From Eubacterium sp. (GTDB lineage Bacteria; Bacillota; Clostridia; Lachnospirales; Lachnospiraceae): a stretch of 64,000 nucleotides of DNA. The position numbers and the translations under genes are program-made. The DNA is taken from contig JAETSX010000002.1 in NCBI GenBank assembly GCA_021769425.1, positions 60,263 through 124,262 on the forward strand. Direction: 5' to 3'. The notes below the pieces were generated by a model that saw nothing but the letters and a program-made list of their open reading frames with translations, was not told the origin of the DNA and searched no databases. Shown piece after piece: positions 35,738 to 44,900 of this stretch (the stretch's first letter is position 1; every line of letters starts with the position of its first letter).

Positions 35738-35778
35738 TTTTTGAAAATTTTTTTCAAAATAATTTATTTTTGAAAATT
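35738..35778. promoter_or_regulatory. Probable RpiR-type operator in the divergent gap
   Basis: TTTTGAAA (35739-35746) and TTTCAAAA (35752-35759) form an inverted repeat, and a third TTTTGAAAA half-site begins at 35768. The cluster lies between the two divergent promoters, right behind the -35 box of the uptake operon. It is a likely binding site for the RpiR regulator at 38718 (inference). Confidence 0.5.
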
Positions 35779-35791
35779 TCTAACATAATGA

Positions 35792-35820
35792 TTGAAAGAA
35801 CCTCTCTTTTATGATACTAT
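35792..35820 (+). promoter_or_regulatory. Promoter of nagB-nagA-kinase-rpiR
   Basis: -35 TTGAAA (35792-35797), 17 bp, -10 TACTAT (35815-35820). It precedes nagB by about 48 bp. Confidence 0.65.
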
Positions 35821-35867
35821 TTCTATATAACTTTCTAAATACAAATTTTCAAGTTAAGGAGGACACT

Positions 35868-36626
35868 ATGAAAATCTACAAAACAAAGGATTACGACGGC
35901 ATGAGCCGCAAAGCTGCCAGCATCATTTCTTCACAGGTGATTCTTAAGCCAAACTGCGTATTGGGTCTTGCCACTGGCTCCAGTCCCATCGGCGCTTACA
36001 AAAACCTGGTAGAATGGCATCAGCAGGGAGATCTTGATTTTTCAGAAGTTACTACGGTAAACCTGGACGAGTACAAGGGACTTTCCCGGGACAACGATCA
36101 AAGTTACTATTACTTTATGAATGAGCATCTGTTCAGTAAAGTGAATATCAACAAAGACCGGACATTTCTGCCGGACGGAACAGAATCTGACAGCGATGCG
36201 GCCTGCCAAAAATATAACGAAATCATTCATTCGGTAGGAGGCGTGGATCTGCAGCTCTTAGGTCTCGGCCACAACGGTCACATCGGCTTCAATGAACCTG
36301 CTGACACCTTTGAAAAGGAGACACACTGCGTGACCTTATCCGAACGGACCATCCAGGCCAACACCAGGTTCTTTGCTTCAGAAAAAGACGTTCCCCGCCA
36401 GGCATACACTATGGGAATCCAGACCATTATGTCCGCCCGCAAAATTCTCGTGGTAGTCTCCGGCGAGGATAAGGCCGACGCTGTCAAAGCTGCATTTTTC
36501 GGTCCGGTAACCCCTCAGGTGCCCGGTTCTATTCTGCAGTTCCACAAAGATGTTATTTTAGTTGCAGATGAGGCTGCTTTATCAAAATGTTCCGAACTCA
36601 TGGCACAGAAAGGCGGGATCGCATGA
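35868..36626 (+). CDS. nagB: Glucosamine-6-phosphate deaminase
   Basis: 252 aa from the ATG at 35868 with AAGGAGG upstream; the open frame to 35811 is not part of the gene. It converts GlcN-6-P to fructose-6-phosphate and ammonia. Family motifs: GLATGSSPIGAYK, the catalytic-site NLDEY, and GLGHNGHIGFNEP. It is the last step of the sialate route encoded here. Its stop overlaps the nagA start (ATGA). Confidence 0.96.
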   Translation: MKIYKTKDYDGMSRKAASIISSQVILKPNCVLGLATGSSPIGAYKNLVEWHQQGDLDFSEVTTVNLDEYKGLSRDNDQSYYYFMNEHLFSKVNINKDRTFLPDGTESDSDAACQKYNEIIHSVGGVDLQLLGLGHNGHIGFNEPADTFEKETHCVTLSERTIQANTRFFASEKDVPRQAYTMGIQTIMSARKILVVVSGEDKADAVKAAFFGPVTPQVPGSILQFHKDVILVADEAALSKCSELMAQKGGIA

Positions 36627-37768
36627 CAAAAAAGCGCCGGATGATCCACGGACTAATCTTTCAGGAACAGGGAGAGTTTATTCCGGGAACCGTCTATCTC
36701 TGTAATGACAGAATCGTATCAAAAGCGGATTATCAGAATGCTGAAGGGGAGGAAATTGTCATAGACGCCAGGAATCAATATGTGATTCCCGGACTGACGG
36801 ACATTCATTTCCATGGCTGTATGGGAAGCGACTGCTGCGACGGCACGCCAGAGGCTTTCCGCACCATTGCGGAATATCAATTGAAACAGGGAGTCACCTC
36901 CATTACTCCCGCCACTATGACGATGCCGGAAGAGACTTTGTCTGAAATCTGCCGGACTGCCAGGGATTTTACCTGTCCAAACGGAGCAGACTTCTGCGGT
37001 CTGTATATGGAAGGTCCCTTTATCAGTCTGGAAAAGAAGGGCGCACAGAATGAATCTTACATCCGCCCTGCAGACACTGCCATGCTGAACCGCCTGCAGG
37101 ATATTTCCGGAGGTAAAATCCGCACAGTTGTTGTAGCGCCGGAAACTCAAGGCGCCATGGAGTTTATCCGGGAAAACCAGGAAACCGTTAACATCTCTCT
37201 GGCACACACCGCTGCAGACTATGATACCGCAAAAAAAGCCCTTTCTCTGGGCGCTTCCCAGCTGACTCATATGTACAATGCCATGCCGCCATTCAGCCAT
37301 CGGGCGCCCGGCCCCATCGGAGCTGCCGCTGAACATGATCATTGTATGGCTGAATTAATCTGTGACGGCGTCCATATTCACCCTTCGGTGGTTCGGGCAT
37401 CTCTGAAACTGTTCAGTGACGACAGAATTATCTTTATCAGTGACAGTATGCGCGCCGCCGGTATGGAAGACGGAGAATATGATTTGGGCGGACAGGCGGT
37501 GACAGTGAAAGGAAACCTGGCAGTTCTTTCTGACGGCACCATCGCAGGCTCTGCCACCAACCTGATGGACTGCATGCGCACTGCCGTTTTAAAAATGGAT
37601 ATTCCTCTGGCAAGCGCGGTCAAATGCGCTGCCGTTAACCCGGTAAAGGCCATTGGACTTTGGAAAGACTATGGCAGCCTGACTCCGGGCAAATATGCGA
37701 ATATTGTGATTTTAAACAAAGATCTGGGACTGGAAACTGTATTTCACCGGGGAACCCCTATCCAATAA
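36623..37768 (+). CDS. nagA: N-acetylglucosamine-6-phosphate deacetylase
   Basis: 381 aa from the ATG at 36623, coupled to nagB. It removes acetate from GlcNAc-6-P. Amidohydrolase metal site DIHFHG, then EGPFI, a His in SLAHTAADYD and LTHMYNAMPPF, and the catalytic Asp in FISDSM. It sits between nagB and the ROK kinase. Confidence 0.96.
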   Translation: MTKKRRMIHGLIFQEQGEFIPGTVYLCNDRIVSKADYQNAEGEEIVIDARNQYVIPGLTDIHFHGCMGSDCCDGTPEAFRTIAEYQLKQGVTSITPATMTMPEETLSEICRTARDFTCPNGADFCGLYMEGPFISLEKKGAQNESYIRPADTAMLNRLQDISGGKIRTVVVAPETQGAMEFIRENQETVNISLAHTAADYDTAKKALSLGASQLTHMYNAMPPFSHRAPGPIGAAAEHDHCMAELICDGVHIHPSVVRASLKLFSDDRIIFISDSMRAAGMEDGEYDLGGQAVTVKGNLAVLSDGTIAGSATNLMDCMRTAVLKMDIPLASAVKCAAVNPVKAIGLWKDYGSLTPGKYANIVILNKDLGLETVFHRGTPIQ

Positions 37769-37780
37769 AGGAGGAGAATT

Positions 37781-38668
37781 ATGGCAACTATGGTACTTGA
37801 CATCGGCGGAACCGCCATTAAATCAGGACTCTATGAAAACGGAGTTTTATCTGAAATCAGAGAAACCGCCACAGAAGCCAGTCAGGGCGGTTCCCATGTG
37901 GTAGCCAAAGCCAAAGAGATTATTGCCAGTTACCGGGACATCTGTCCCTTTGAAAGGATCGGCATCAGCACTGCCGGACAGGTGGATCCTGCCCGCGGCT
38001 GCATCATTTACGCCAATGAAAATATTCCGGGCTATACGGGAACTATGTTAAAAGAGATTATGGAACAGGAGTTCCAGGTTCCCGCCGCCGTGCAAAATGA
38101 CGTCAATGCAGCCGCCATCGGAGAAGCTGTTTTCGGAGCCGGCAGAGATCAGAAAGATTTTGTCTGCCTGACTTATGGAACCGGCGTGGGAGGCGCGATT
38201 TTTACCGACGGGAAACTGTACGCGGGAAGCAGTTTTTCTGCCGGTGAATTCGGCGGCATTGTGATCCACCCTGCAGACCGCAATTTAAAGACGGACATGT
38301 TTTCCGGCTGCTATGAGCGGTATGCTTCCACCACAGCCCTAGTCCAAAACGCCAAAGCGAAGAATCCCGCTTTCTTAAACGGCAGGATTATATTTGAACA
38401 TCTGCAGGAACCGGAAGTAAAACAACTGATCGACCAGTGGATTATGGAAATCGTGTACGGGCTGATTACCATTATTCACATGATGAATCCCGCCTGCGCC
38501 ATTTTAGGCGGCGGAATCATGGAACAGCCTTATGTGATTGAACAGATACGGAACCAGCTTTATCCCAACCTGATTCCCAGTTTCCGCCATGTGCAGATCA
38601 AAAAGGCCGAACTGGGCAATCAGGCCGGCATGTTAGGAGCCGCTGTTCTACACCAACTCTCCTTTTAA
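37781..38668 (+). CDS. nanK: ROK-family kinase, probable N-acetylmannosamine kinase
   Basis: 295 aa. ATP-binding phosphate-1 motif LDIGGTAIKSGL, then GISTAGQVDPARG, catalytic Asp in VQNDVNAAAIGEA, and LTYGTGVGGAIF. The usual ROK zinc motif (CxCGxxGCxE) is not intact; the region reads MFSGCYERYAS. In the nan operon context it most likely phosphorylates ManNAc to ManNAc-6-P, filling the step between NanA and NanE. Glucose or another hexose is the alternative. GGAGG precedes the start. Confidence 0.85.
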   Translation: MATMVLDIGGTAIKSGLYENGVLSEIRETATEASQGGSHVVAKAKEIIASYRDICPFERIGISTAGQVDPARGCIIYANENIPGYTGTMLKEIMEQEFQVPAAVQNDVNAAAIGEAVFGAGRDQKDFVCLTYGTGVGGAIFTDGKLYAGSSFSAGEFGGIVIHPADRNLKTDMFSGCYERYASTTALVQNAKAKNPAFLNGRIIFEHLQEPEVKQLIDQWIMEIVYGLITIIHMMNPACAILGGGIMEQPYVIEQIRNQLYPNLIPSFRHVQIKKAELGNQAGMLGAAVLHQLSF

Positions 38669-38717
38669 GCGCCCGGAACCCGAATCATACATATTCGAGA
38701 AAGAAGGTGAAGATATT

Positions 38718-39575
38718 TTGAACGGCAATATTTTAGAATACATCACAGAACAATATCATTCCCTCACCCGCTCCGGCAAGAAGCTGGCAGACTATATTTT
38801 CGCCAACACTTCCACCACCCAATATCTGTCTATTTCCTCACTGGCAGAACGCAGCGGCGTTTCTGAGGCTTCTATTACGCGGTTCTGCCATGGATTGGGC
38901 CTGTCCGGGTATAATGATTTCAAACTGGCGCTGGCAAAAGCGGATTATGTCACTGATTTGGGTGATCCCTCTAACAATCCGGAAACCATCACCTCAGACG
39001 ACACATTAAACAGCATTTTTCAAAAGCTTTATGCTTCCAATATTCTTTCTTTAAATGAAACCTTGGAACTTTTGAATGAGAAGGATGTGGAGAAGGCCGT
39101 AGATTTACTCTCCGCCGCAGATCGTGTCTTCTGTTTCGGCCAGGGAGGAAGCATGGTCATGGCCATGGAGGCATGGGCCCGTTTTTCCACTGCTTCCTCC
39201 CGTTTTATCCATATTGAGGACTCCCATATGCAGGCCATGAACATTTCACTGGCAACTTCTAAGGATGTGATTTTATTTTTTTCCTATTCCGGTTCCACTA
39301 AGGATATGGAGGACATTATGAACATTGCAAAAAAACAGGGCATTCCCATTATACTGATTACCCACTTTTCCAAGTCACGGGCAGCCGAATTCGCTGATGT
39401 GATTCTGCTTTGCGGCTACAATGAAAGCCCTCTCCAGTCCGGCTCTGTGGCGGCTAAGGTGGGGCAGCTTTTTCTCATTGAGTGTCTGTTTTATGTGTTC
39501 TGCAAACGCAATCCGGAGTTGTTTGCGGCGGCCCGCTCTGCCACGGCAGAAGCCATTGCCCAAAAACTGCTGTAA
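38718..39575 (+). CDS. RpiR/MurR-family transcriptional regulator
   Basis: 285 aa from a TTG start, with AAGAAGGTG 8 bases upstream; no ATG fits. The N-terminal RpiR helix-turn-helix (LSISSLAERSGVSEASITRF) precedes a SIS sugar-phosphate-binding domain (VFCFGQGGSMVMAMEAWARF, then FFSYSGSTKDMEDIM). It is the last gene of the nagB operon, and probably senses ManNAc-6-P or GlcNAc-6-P to control both divergent promoters. Confidence 0.92.
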   Translation: MNGNILEYITEQYHSLTRSGKKLADYIFANTSTTQYLSISSLAERSGVSEASITRFCHGLGLSGYNDFKLALAKADYVTDLGDPSNNPETITSDDTLNSIFQKLYASNILSLNETLELLNEKDVEKAVDLLSAADRVFCFGQGGSMVMAMEAWARFSTASSRFIHIEDSHMQAMNISLATSKDVILFFSYSGSTKDMEDIMNIAKKQGIPIILITHFSKSRAAEFADVILLCGYNESPLQSGSVAAKVGQLFLIECLFYVFCKRNPELFAAARSATAEAIAQKLL

Positions 39576-39653
39576 CTTTTTCCGGCTTTCAGGAACCATG
39601 TGATGGAAAATCTGCAAAATCGGACATTTCAGATTTTAACGCACAGGCAGAAA

Positions 39654-39706
39654 CGCCCTTTCTCAAACAAACCATGACTCGTTTGTTTGGGAAAGAGCGC
39701 TTTTTT
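39654..39706 (+). terminator. Strong terminator after the rpiR gene
   Basis: CGCCCTTTCTCAAACAAAC (39654-39672) pairs with 39681-39699 over 19 positions with one true mismatch and one G-U, loop 8. It is followed by T6 at 39701-39706. It ends the nagB operon on the plus strand. Confidence 0.92.
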
Positions 39707-39782
39707 CTGTCTGCCCATAACCAACCAGAAAACTCATACGTTTCTGAAATTTATTCAGGCAATTCTGCCGAAAGGGCATCTT

Positions 39783-40973
39783 TTATTTGGAAAACATGAC
39801 TTTCTCACTGTTAAACATTCTTGTAAGAACCACTACCCCAATGCCGGCATAGCAGATATTGGCAAAAACCGTTACTGCAATATTTACCATATCCGTATTC
39901 AGAGAAAAAATACCGTTCATGCATTGGACGCTGTTATACAGCGGAATCAGAAACCACACCGGTTCTGTTTTGCATAGGCTTTCCACCATGGAAGTTACCC
40001 CAAGAAGCATGGAAACTATCATAATCGGCGTTACCCATCCGGCGGCTTCTTTCACATTTTTGGCAAATGCGGACACAATGGAAACTACGGCTACAATCAC
40101 CAAAACGGTAGAAAGTATCACCAACAGCAGCACCAGATAATCCTGGAGCCCGTAGACATTTGCATTAATCACATCCCCGCCTCCCATTAACTTAGGCAGA
40201 GACAGCATCATCCCCAGGAAACTGGAAAGTCCGCTTAATATAGCGATCAGGCTTAAACTTATCACTTTTCCCAATGCCAGATGGCTTCGCTTCATAGGGG
40301 TAACCAGCAAGGTTGCAATAGTTCCCCGTTCTTTTTCCCCTGCAATGGATTCCGGGGCAATTGCCATGCATCCGCTGAACAAAAATGCCATCATCAGCAT
40401 AGGCACCATCATGGAAAATACCTGAGCAGACAAGTCTTCTTCCGAGGCCAGATCGTATTGATTCCCATCGGGATTGACATCAAATTTATTGGCAAGGGCA
40501 GATTCATAGCTGTCTAACATGCCTTTCATCACTCCATAGGCAGACTGGGAATCTGTATCGCTGGAATTATAATAAATCTCCACTGCCGGCGCCGGCTGCC
40601 CGGAGGAAACCTGATAGTCTGCAACCTCTGCGTCAAAGTTTTCCGGGAAAGAAACCACCAGATGGCACTCCCCCTCTCCTTCCGCCAAAGCTTCCAATGC
40701 CTCTTCCTTCTCATCTGTTCCTGACAGTTCTGTATATTCCAAGGGAACATCCTGTTCCCACACCATCCTGATACTCTCCGGCAGAGCTTCTACCTGCACC
40801 TTCGCTACAAAATCCTCAGAGTCCTCGTACTGAGAGGACAATCCCTGGCCCATCAGGGAATACAGAAGATAAATCATTATTCCAGGCATCAGCAATGTGG
40901 TAAGCACCATGCGCCGGTCGGTAAAAAAACGTGTAAGCTCTTTCCTGATTACTGTCATCATATTACTTTTCAT
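39783..40973 (-). CDS. ABC-2 type permease (NatB-like)
   Basis: 396 aa from the ATG at 40973; a GTG three codons upstream is possible. N-terminal helix (MVLTTLLMPGIMIYLLYSLM), a large extracytoplasmic loop rich in acidic residues, then five helices including the MAPESIAGEKERGT-type ABC-2 motif (here AIAPESIAGEKERGTIATLL). Together with the preceding ATPase this forms a NatAB-like exporter (sodium or antibiotic export). It overlaps the ATPase gene by 11 bp. Confidence 0.9.
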   Translation of the reverse strand: MKSNMMTVIRKELTRFFTDRRMVLTTLLMPGIMIYLLYSLMGQGLSSQYEDSEDFVAKVQVEALPESIRMVWEQDVPLEYTELSGTDEKEEALEALAEGEGECHLVVSFPENFDAEVADYQVSSGQPAPAVEIYYNSSDTDSQSAYGVMKGMLDSYESALANKFDVNPDGNQYDLASEEDLSAQVFSMMVPMLMMAFLFSGCMAIAPESIAGEKERGTIATLLVTPMKRSHLALGKVISLSLIAILSGLSSFLGMMLSLPKLMGGGDVINANVYGLQDYLVLLLVILSTVLVIVAVVSIVSAFAKNVKEAAGWVTPIMIVSMLLGVTSMVESLCKTEPVWFLIPLYNSVQCMNGIFSLNTDMVNIAVTVFANICYAGIGVVVLTRMFNSEKVMFSK

Positions 40974-41745
40974 AGGACTCACCTGCTCTTTCTGCGTAAA
41001 TATCGAAGAATTTCTCTTCCAGGGATTTCTCTTCTGTCATATGTTCCAGGGTATCGCAAACTACCATGGTTCCGTCTATGATAATTCCCACCCGGTCACA
41101 GATTTTCTCAATCAGGCTGAAAATATGGGTGGACACTACGATGGTTTTGCCCTGGGCCTTCAGTTCCAGCAAAAAATCTGTCACCACTTTTGCTGTCAGT
41201 ACATCCAAGCCGTTGGTAGGTTCGTCAAAAATGATAATATCCGGATTATGGACAATAGAAACCACCAGCGATACCTTCTGTTTCATACCAGTGGAAAGGT
41301 TTGCCACTTTCACCTCTGCAAATTCTGTGATCTGGAATTTGTCAAATAATTCCCGTTTCCGCTTTTCAGCAGTTTCTTTCTCCACACCATGCAAATCAGC
41401 AAAAAAATCAAAAAGGTAATTGGGAGTAAAAAATTCCTCCAGCTTCAATTCACTGGTTAAAAAACCAATCTTTCTGCGCACCTCACCGGGGTTCTTCACC
41501 ACGCTGGTTCCGTCCACCAGCACATCCCCGGCATCCGGCGTAATCAGAGAAGCTATCATGCGCAAAGTGGTGGTTTTCCCTGCGCCGTTGGATCCAAGGA
41601 GCCCGAATACCTCTCCCTGATATGCAGTAAAGCTTAAGTGGTTTACCGCAACTTTAATTCTTTCTTTTGTTTTCTGGATTTTCTGCTGTTTTGCGGAAAT
41701 TTTAAAGCTTTTCTTTAAATCCCGCACCTGTAGTAACTCTCTCAT
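40963..41745 (-). CDS. ABC transporter ATPase (NatA-like)
   Basis: 260 aa from the ATG at 41745 with AGGAAAGG upstream. Walker A GSNGAGKTT, ABC signature LSTGMKQKV and Walker B IIIFDEPTNGLD are intact, with the H-loop in VVSTHIF. It drives the ABC-2 permease encoded just downstream. A Lys-rich insertion after residue 12 (SFKISAKQQKIQKTKERIK) is typical of NatA-type proteins. Confidence 0.93.
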   Translation of the reverse strand: MRELLQVRDLKKSFKISAKQQKIQKTKERIKVAVNHLSFTAYQGEVFGLLGSNGAGKTTTLRMIASLITPDAGDVLVDGTSVVKNPGEVRRKIGFLTSELKLEEFFTPNYLFDFFADLHGVEKETAEKRKRELFDKFQITEFAEVKVANLSTGMKQKVSLVVSIVHNPDIIIFDEPTNGLDVLTAKVVTDFLLELKAQGKTIVVSTHIFSLIEKICDRVGIIIDGTMVVCDTLEHMTEEKSLEEKFFDIYAERAGESYEK

Positions 41746-41848
41746 ATCCTTTCCTTTCCTGCTATGTATTATTGTACTATTCGTATGATACAATAAAATA
41801 GATTATGGAATCTGTCAAGTGACATATTTATCCTGTTTTAAGATCAAA

Positions 41849-41875
41849 CAAAGGGACTGTTTTTCAGTCCCTTTG
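41849..41875 (-). terminator. Terminator after the surface-protein gene
   Basis: CAAAGGGACTG (41849-41859) pairs perfectly with CAGTCCCTTTG (41865-41875), loop 5. On the minus strand it lies just downstream of the surface-protein stop and could also act on the opposite strand. Confidence 0.75.
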
Positions 41876-41913
41876 CGCACCGCTTTTATCTGCCGGAATT
41901 TCGGCGTTATTTC

Positions 41914-44900
41914 TTATTCTCCCGTTTTGGGGCTCTTCTTTGTACCGGAATCTGTGCTGTCTTTCTCTGTTTTAGCAGAATCCCCAGTCAGGTCATTTTC
42001 ATTTTTCCGAATGTTTATGGTTTCCTGTCCAGCTTTATTTTGGCCGGGCCTCCTCTCTTTTTCATTGTCTGGAGCTGTTTTTGATGTATTTTCATTGGCC
42101 GGATCATTGCCGCTGCCGGTTCCGGCTCCGCTGGTCTGGCTGTTGTCTGTTCCGGTATTTTCTTCCTTTTTATCATCCGTCTGCAGATTATCAATAACGA
42201 CAACATAATCTGATGCATGGGAGAAAGAAAGACTTACAGTTCCGTCTTCCCCAATCTGTCCGGCATTCATGAATTTCAGTTTCCCTTCGCTGTCGTAGTA
42301 ATACAGATTTCCGGCGCCGCCGCTGTTCTCGCTGCCCAGGTTCAGAATCAAATCTGCCCGGAACCCAAAATTACCGTTATGGGTTAAGGAAAGCTGTGTG
42401 GTTGGCTTCCTTTCTGCAATAGACGCTACAAGACTGGAAGGCACTGCATTCGTTCCGATCTTTACTTCCAGATCAATATCTGTTAATTCTGATGCAAACA
42501 CCTCGCTTCCGTCAATGGACCAGCAGTATCCGTCCAGTTCAAGAACAATATCCACCGGCTTCCCTTGAATCGCTTCCAAAACTTCTTTAGGCACTACGGT
42601 GGCTTTCTTCATATCAATTTGGATAACAGCTCCTGCGTCTGCATTTTCAACTTCTTCGATAATTTTTGCAATCTCATCATCCGGAAGCTTTTCCCCTTTC
42701 GTTTCTTCCGCTGCTGTTTCTTTTAATTTGGCTTCAGCTGCAAGAATCTCCCGATCCTCTGAAATCACAATGGTTTCTCCTTTGCCAAAACCTTCCCAAA
42801 GAAGATCTTTATATTTTTCATTTTCTGTGGGCAGCGTGTATTGGCTTCCTTTCTCCACAATTACATATTGGCAGACATCATCCGGATATTTTAAAGTTAC
42901 CACGCAGTTATGATAGACAGCCTCAAAACTTATTTTTTTATATTTTCCCAAATCCAGTTGGATGGCGCCTGCCCACTCAGCCAGCCTTAATCCATTCAGA
43001 TGCTCCGCATCTTTGAATGCGTCTGTGGCCGCTCCCTGAATCTCCGCATCCGAGAGTTCTTCCCCATCTATCAGCATCATTTTACTTCTGAAGACCGCTG
43101 TTCCATCTTCTCCCCGGTAAGAATAAGACACTTCTGCTGTAGTCTTTCCCTGATACACTGCCGCCACGTCAATAGCTGTCACTGGCCTGGAAAAAGTTTC
43201 CTCTGTATCGGCGGCTGTAAGAACCCAGCCTTCCCAGTCCATTCCCTCTGTTTCCTCCGGCTCCTCCAATTGGGCCAGCGCATCACTTACCCTGGTTCCT
43301 TCCAGATAAGATTTGGTGATTACTTTGGCAGTTTCCCTTCCATTCTGATCCAGATATTTTGTGTTCCATGCCACCTGGCAGTTATTGTATTCCGCCTTTG
43401 CAGACAGATATGCCATTTCGCCCACGGCTATGCTTCCGTCATACCCATCCTGAAGCTGAAAACCTGCAAAATCTTCTGTTTTAGCGTCTTTCGGCAACTC
43501 CAGGATTTCCATTACTTCCTGGTATGTGGCTTCCTTATCTACAAATACCGGAAGCATGATCTCTTTGATACCGCTGTCCTCTGACAGATAGGTCAGATTT
43601 ACATTGGCGCATCCCTTATCATAGCTGGCATAAAAGTTACAGCTCATATCTTCTGTGCTGTCAAATAACAGTTCCGTATCCCCGTCCACTTCCCATTCAT
43701 GCCATTCATACTTCCAGGTGGCATTGACCCCGTCAATAGGCTCCGGGAAAATCCCAAGCTCATTCAGCGTAGCTCTTCTTCCCACATGTTCAATCATTTC
43801 AGATGAGATCAGAGAGTTGGGCTGATAACTGCCGTCCTCCGTCTGTGCATAACCATAGAAAGAGAATGTCACATTCTTAAAATCTTCCCGGTAGGTATTT
43901 CTGGATTTTACTTTATAATACCAGGGACGTGTTTGCTCCCAGTCTGCCTGCAAATTGTTCAGATACGCTCCAAACCCTAGTGTGTCCTTAAGTTCCAAGC
44001 TTGTAAGAGCCCACTCACAGGGATAGGTGTCCTCTGTAATGGAAATGCTTCCTGTATATTCCTGTGTCTCAGGATTGTATCTCAAATCAACACGTTCTAA
44101 AGTGGACACATTTGTTACCTGAGGGTGGAAATATACGACTCCTGATCGGGACGGATTCTTCTCCTTTACCTTAATTCTGATATTAACGGTATCTCCTGCA
44201 CTGACCCATTGGCCGTTTTTGTCTATGGCGACGCTCTCTATCCGGGGACCTTCTGCATCATACCCCTGCGGATCCACTATAAAATACCAGGGGCCTTTCG
44301 CCAAAACCTCCTCACACTCCGACAGATATGTATTATTCCAGTTCTTATCCCAGAGAGTGATTTCTGCCAGCTCCCATTTCACGGGTTCTGTAGTTTCAGT
44401 AATGTCTATGGTCCCCACGTACTTATGTTCGTCTTCCATGTATTTCAGAGTGGCGTACAAAGAAGAATAATAGTAATCTGAATTATTCTCCGGGGCAAAC
44501 CGCACCTCTGCGCTGCCGGCAGGATTTTGTTCCTCCACTTCCACCTCTATGGAAACTCTGTTTCCCACTCCCACTAACTGCCCGTTTTTATCCAGCTGGA
44601 TGCTCTTGATCACAGGCCCTGCCGCATCATAAGTGTCCGGCGAAACAATATAATGCCTGGAAGCATTCTGATTTTCTTTTTCATAATCACTTAAATATGC
44701 ATAATTCCCATATGTGTCTCTCACCGAGAAAGAAGTAAGCTTCCATTTGCCTGGATAAGTGGATTCTGCTATTTCAATTCTCCCTTCGTATTCCTTCGTC
44801 TCCGCATTATACTTGAGACTGACTGATTCACTGCCTGTTCTGTCAGCTTCCTGCAGGGTGAAATACGCATTTGCCCAGACATAGGGATGTTCCTCCTGTA

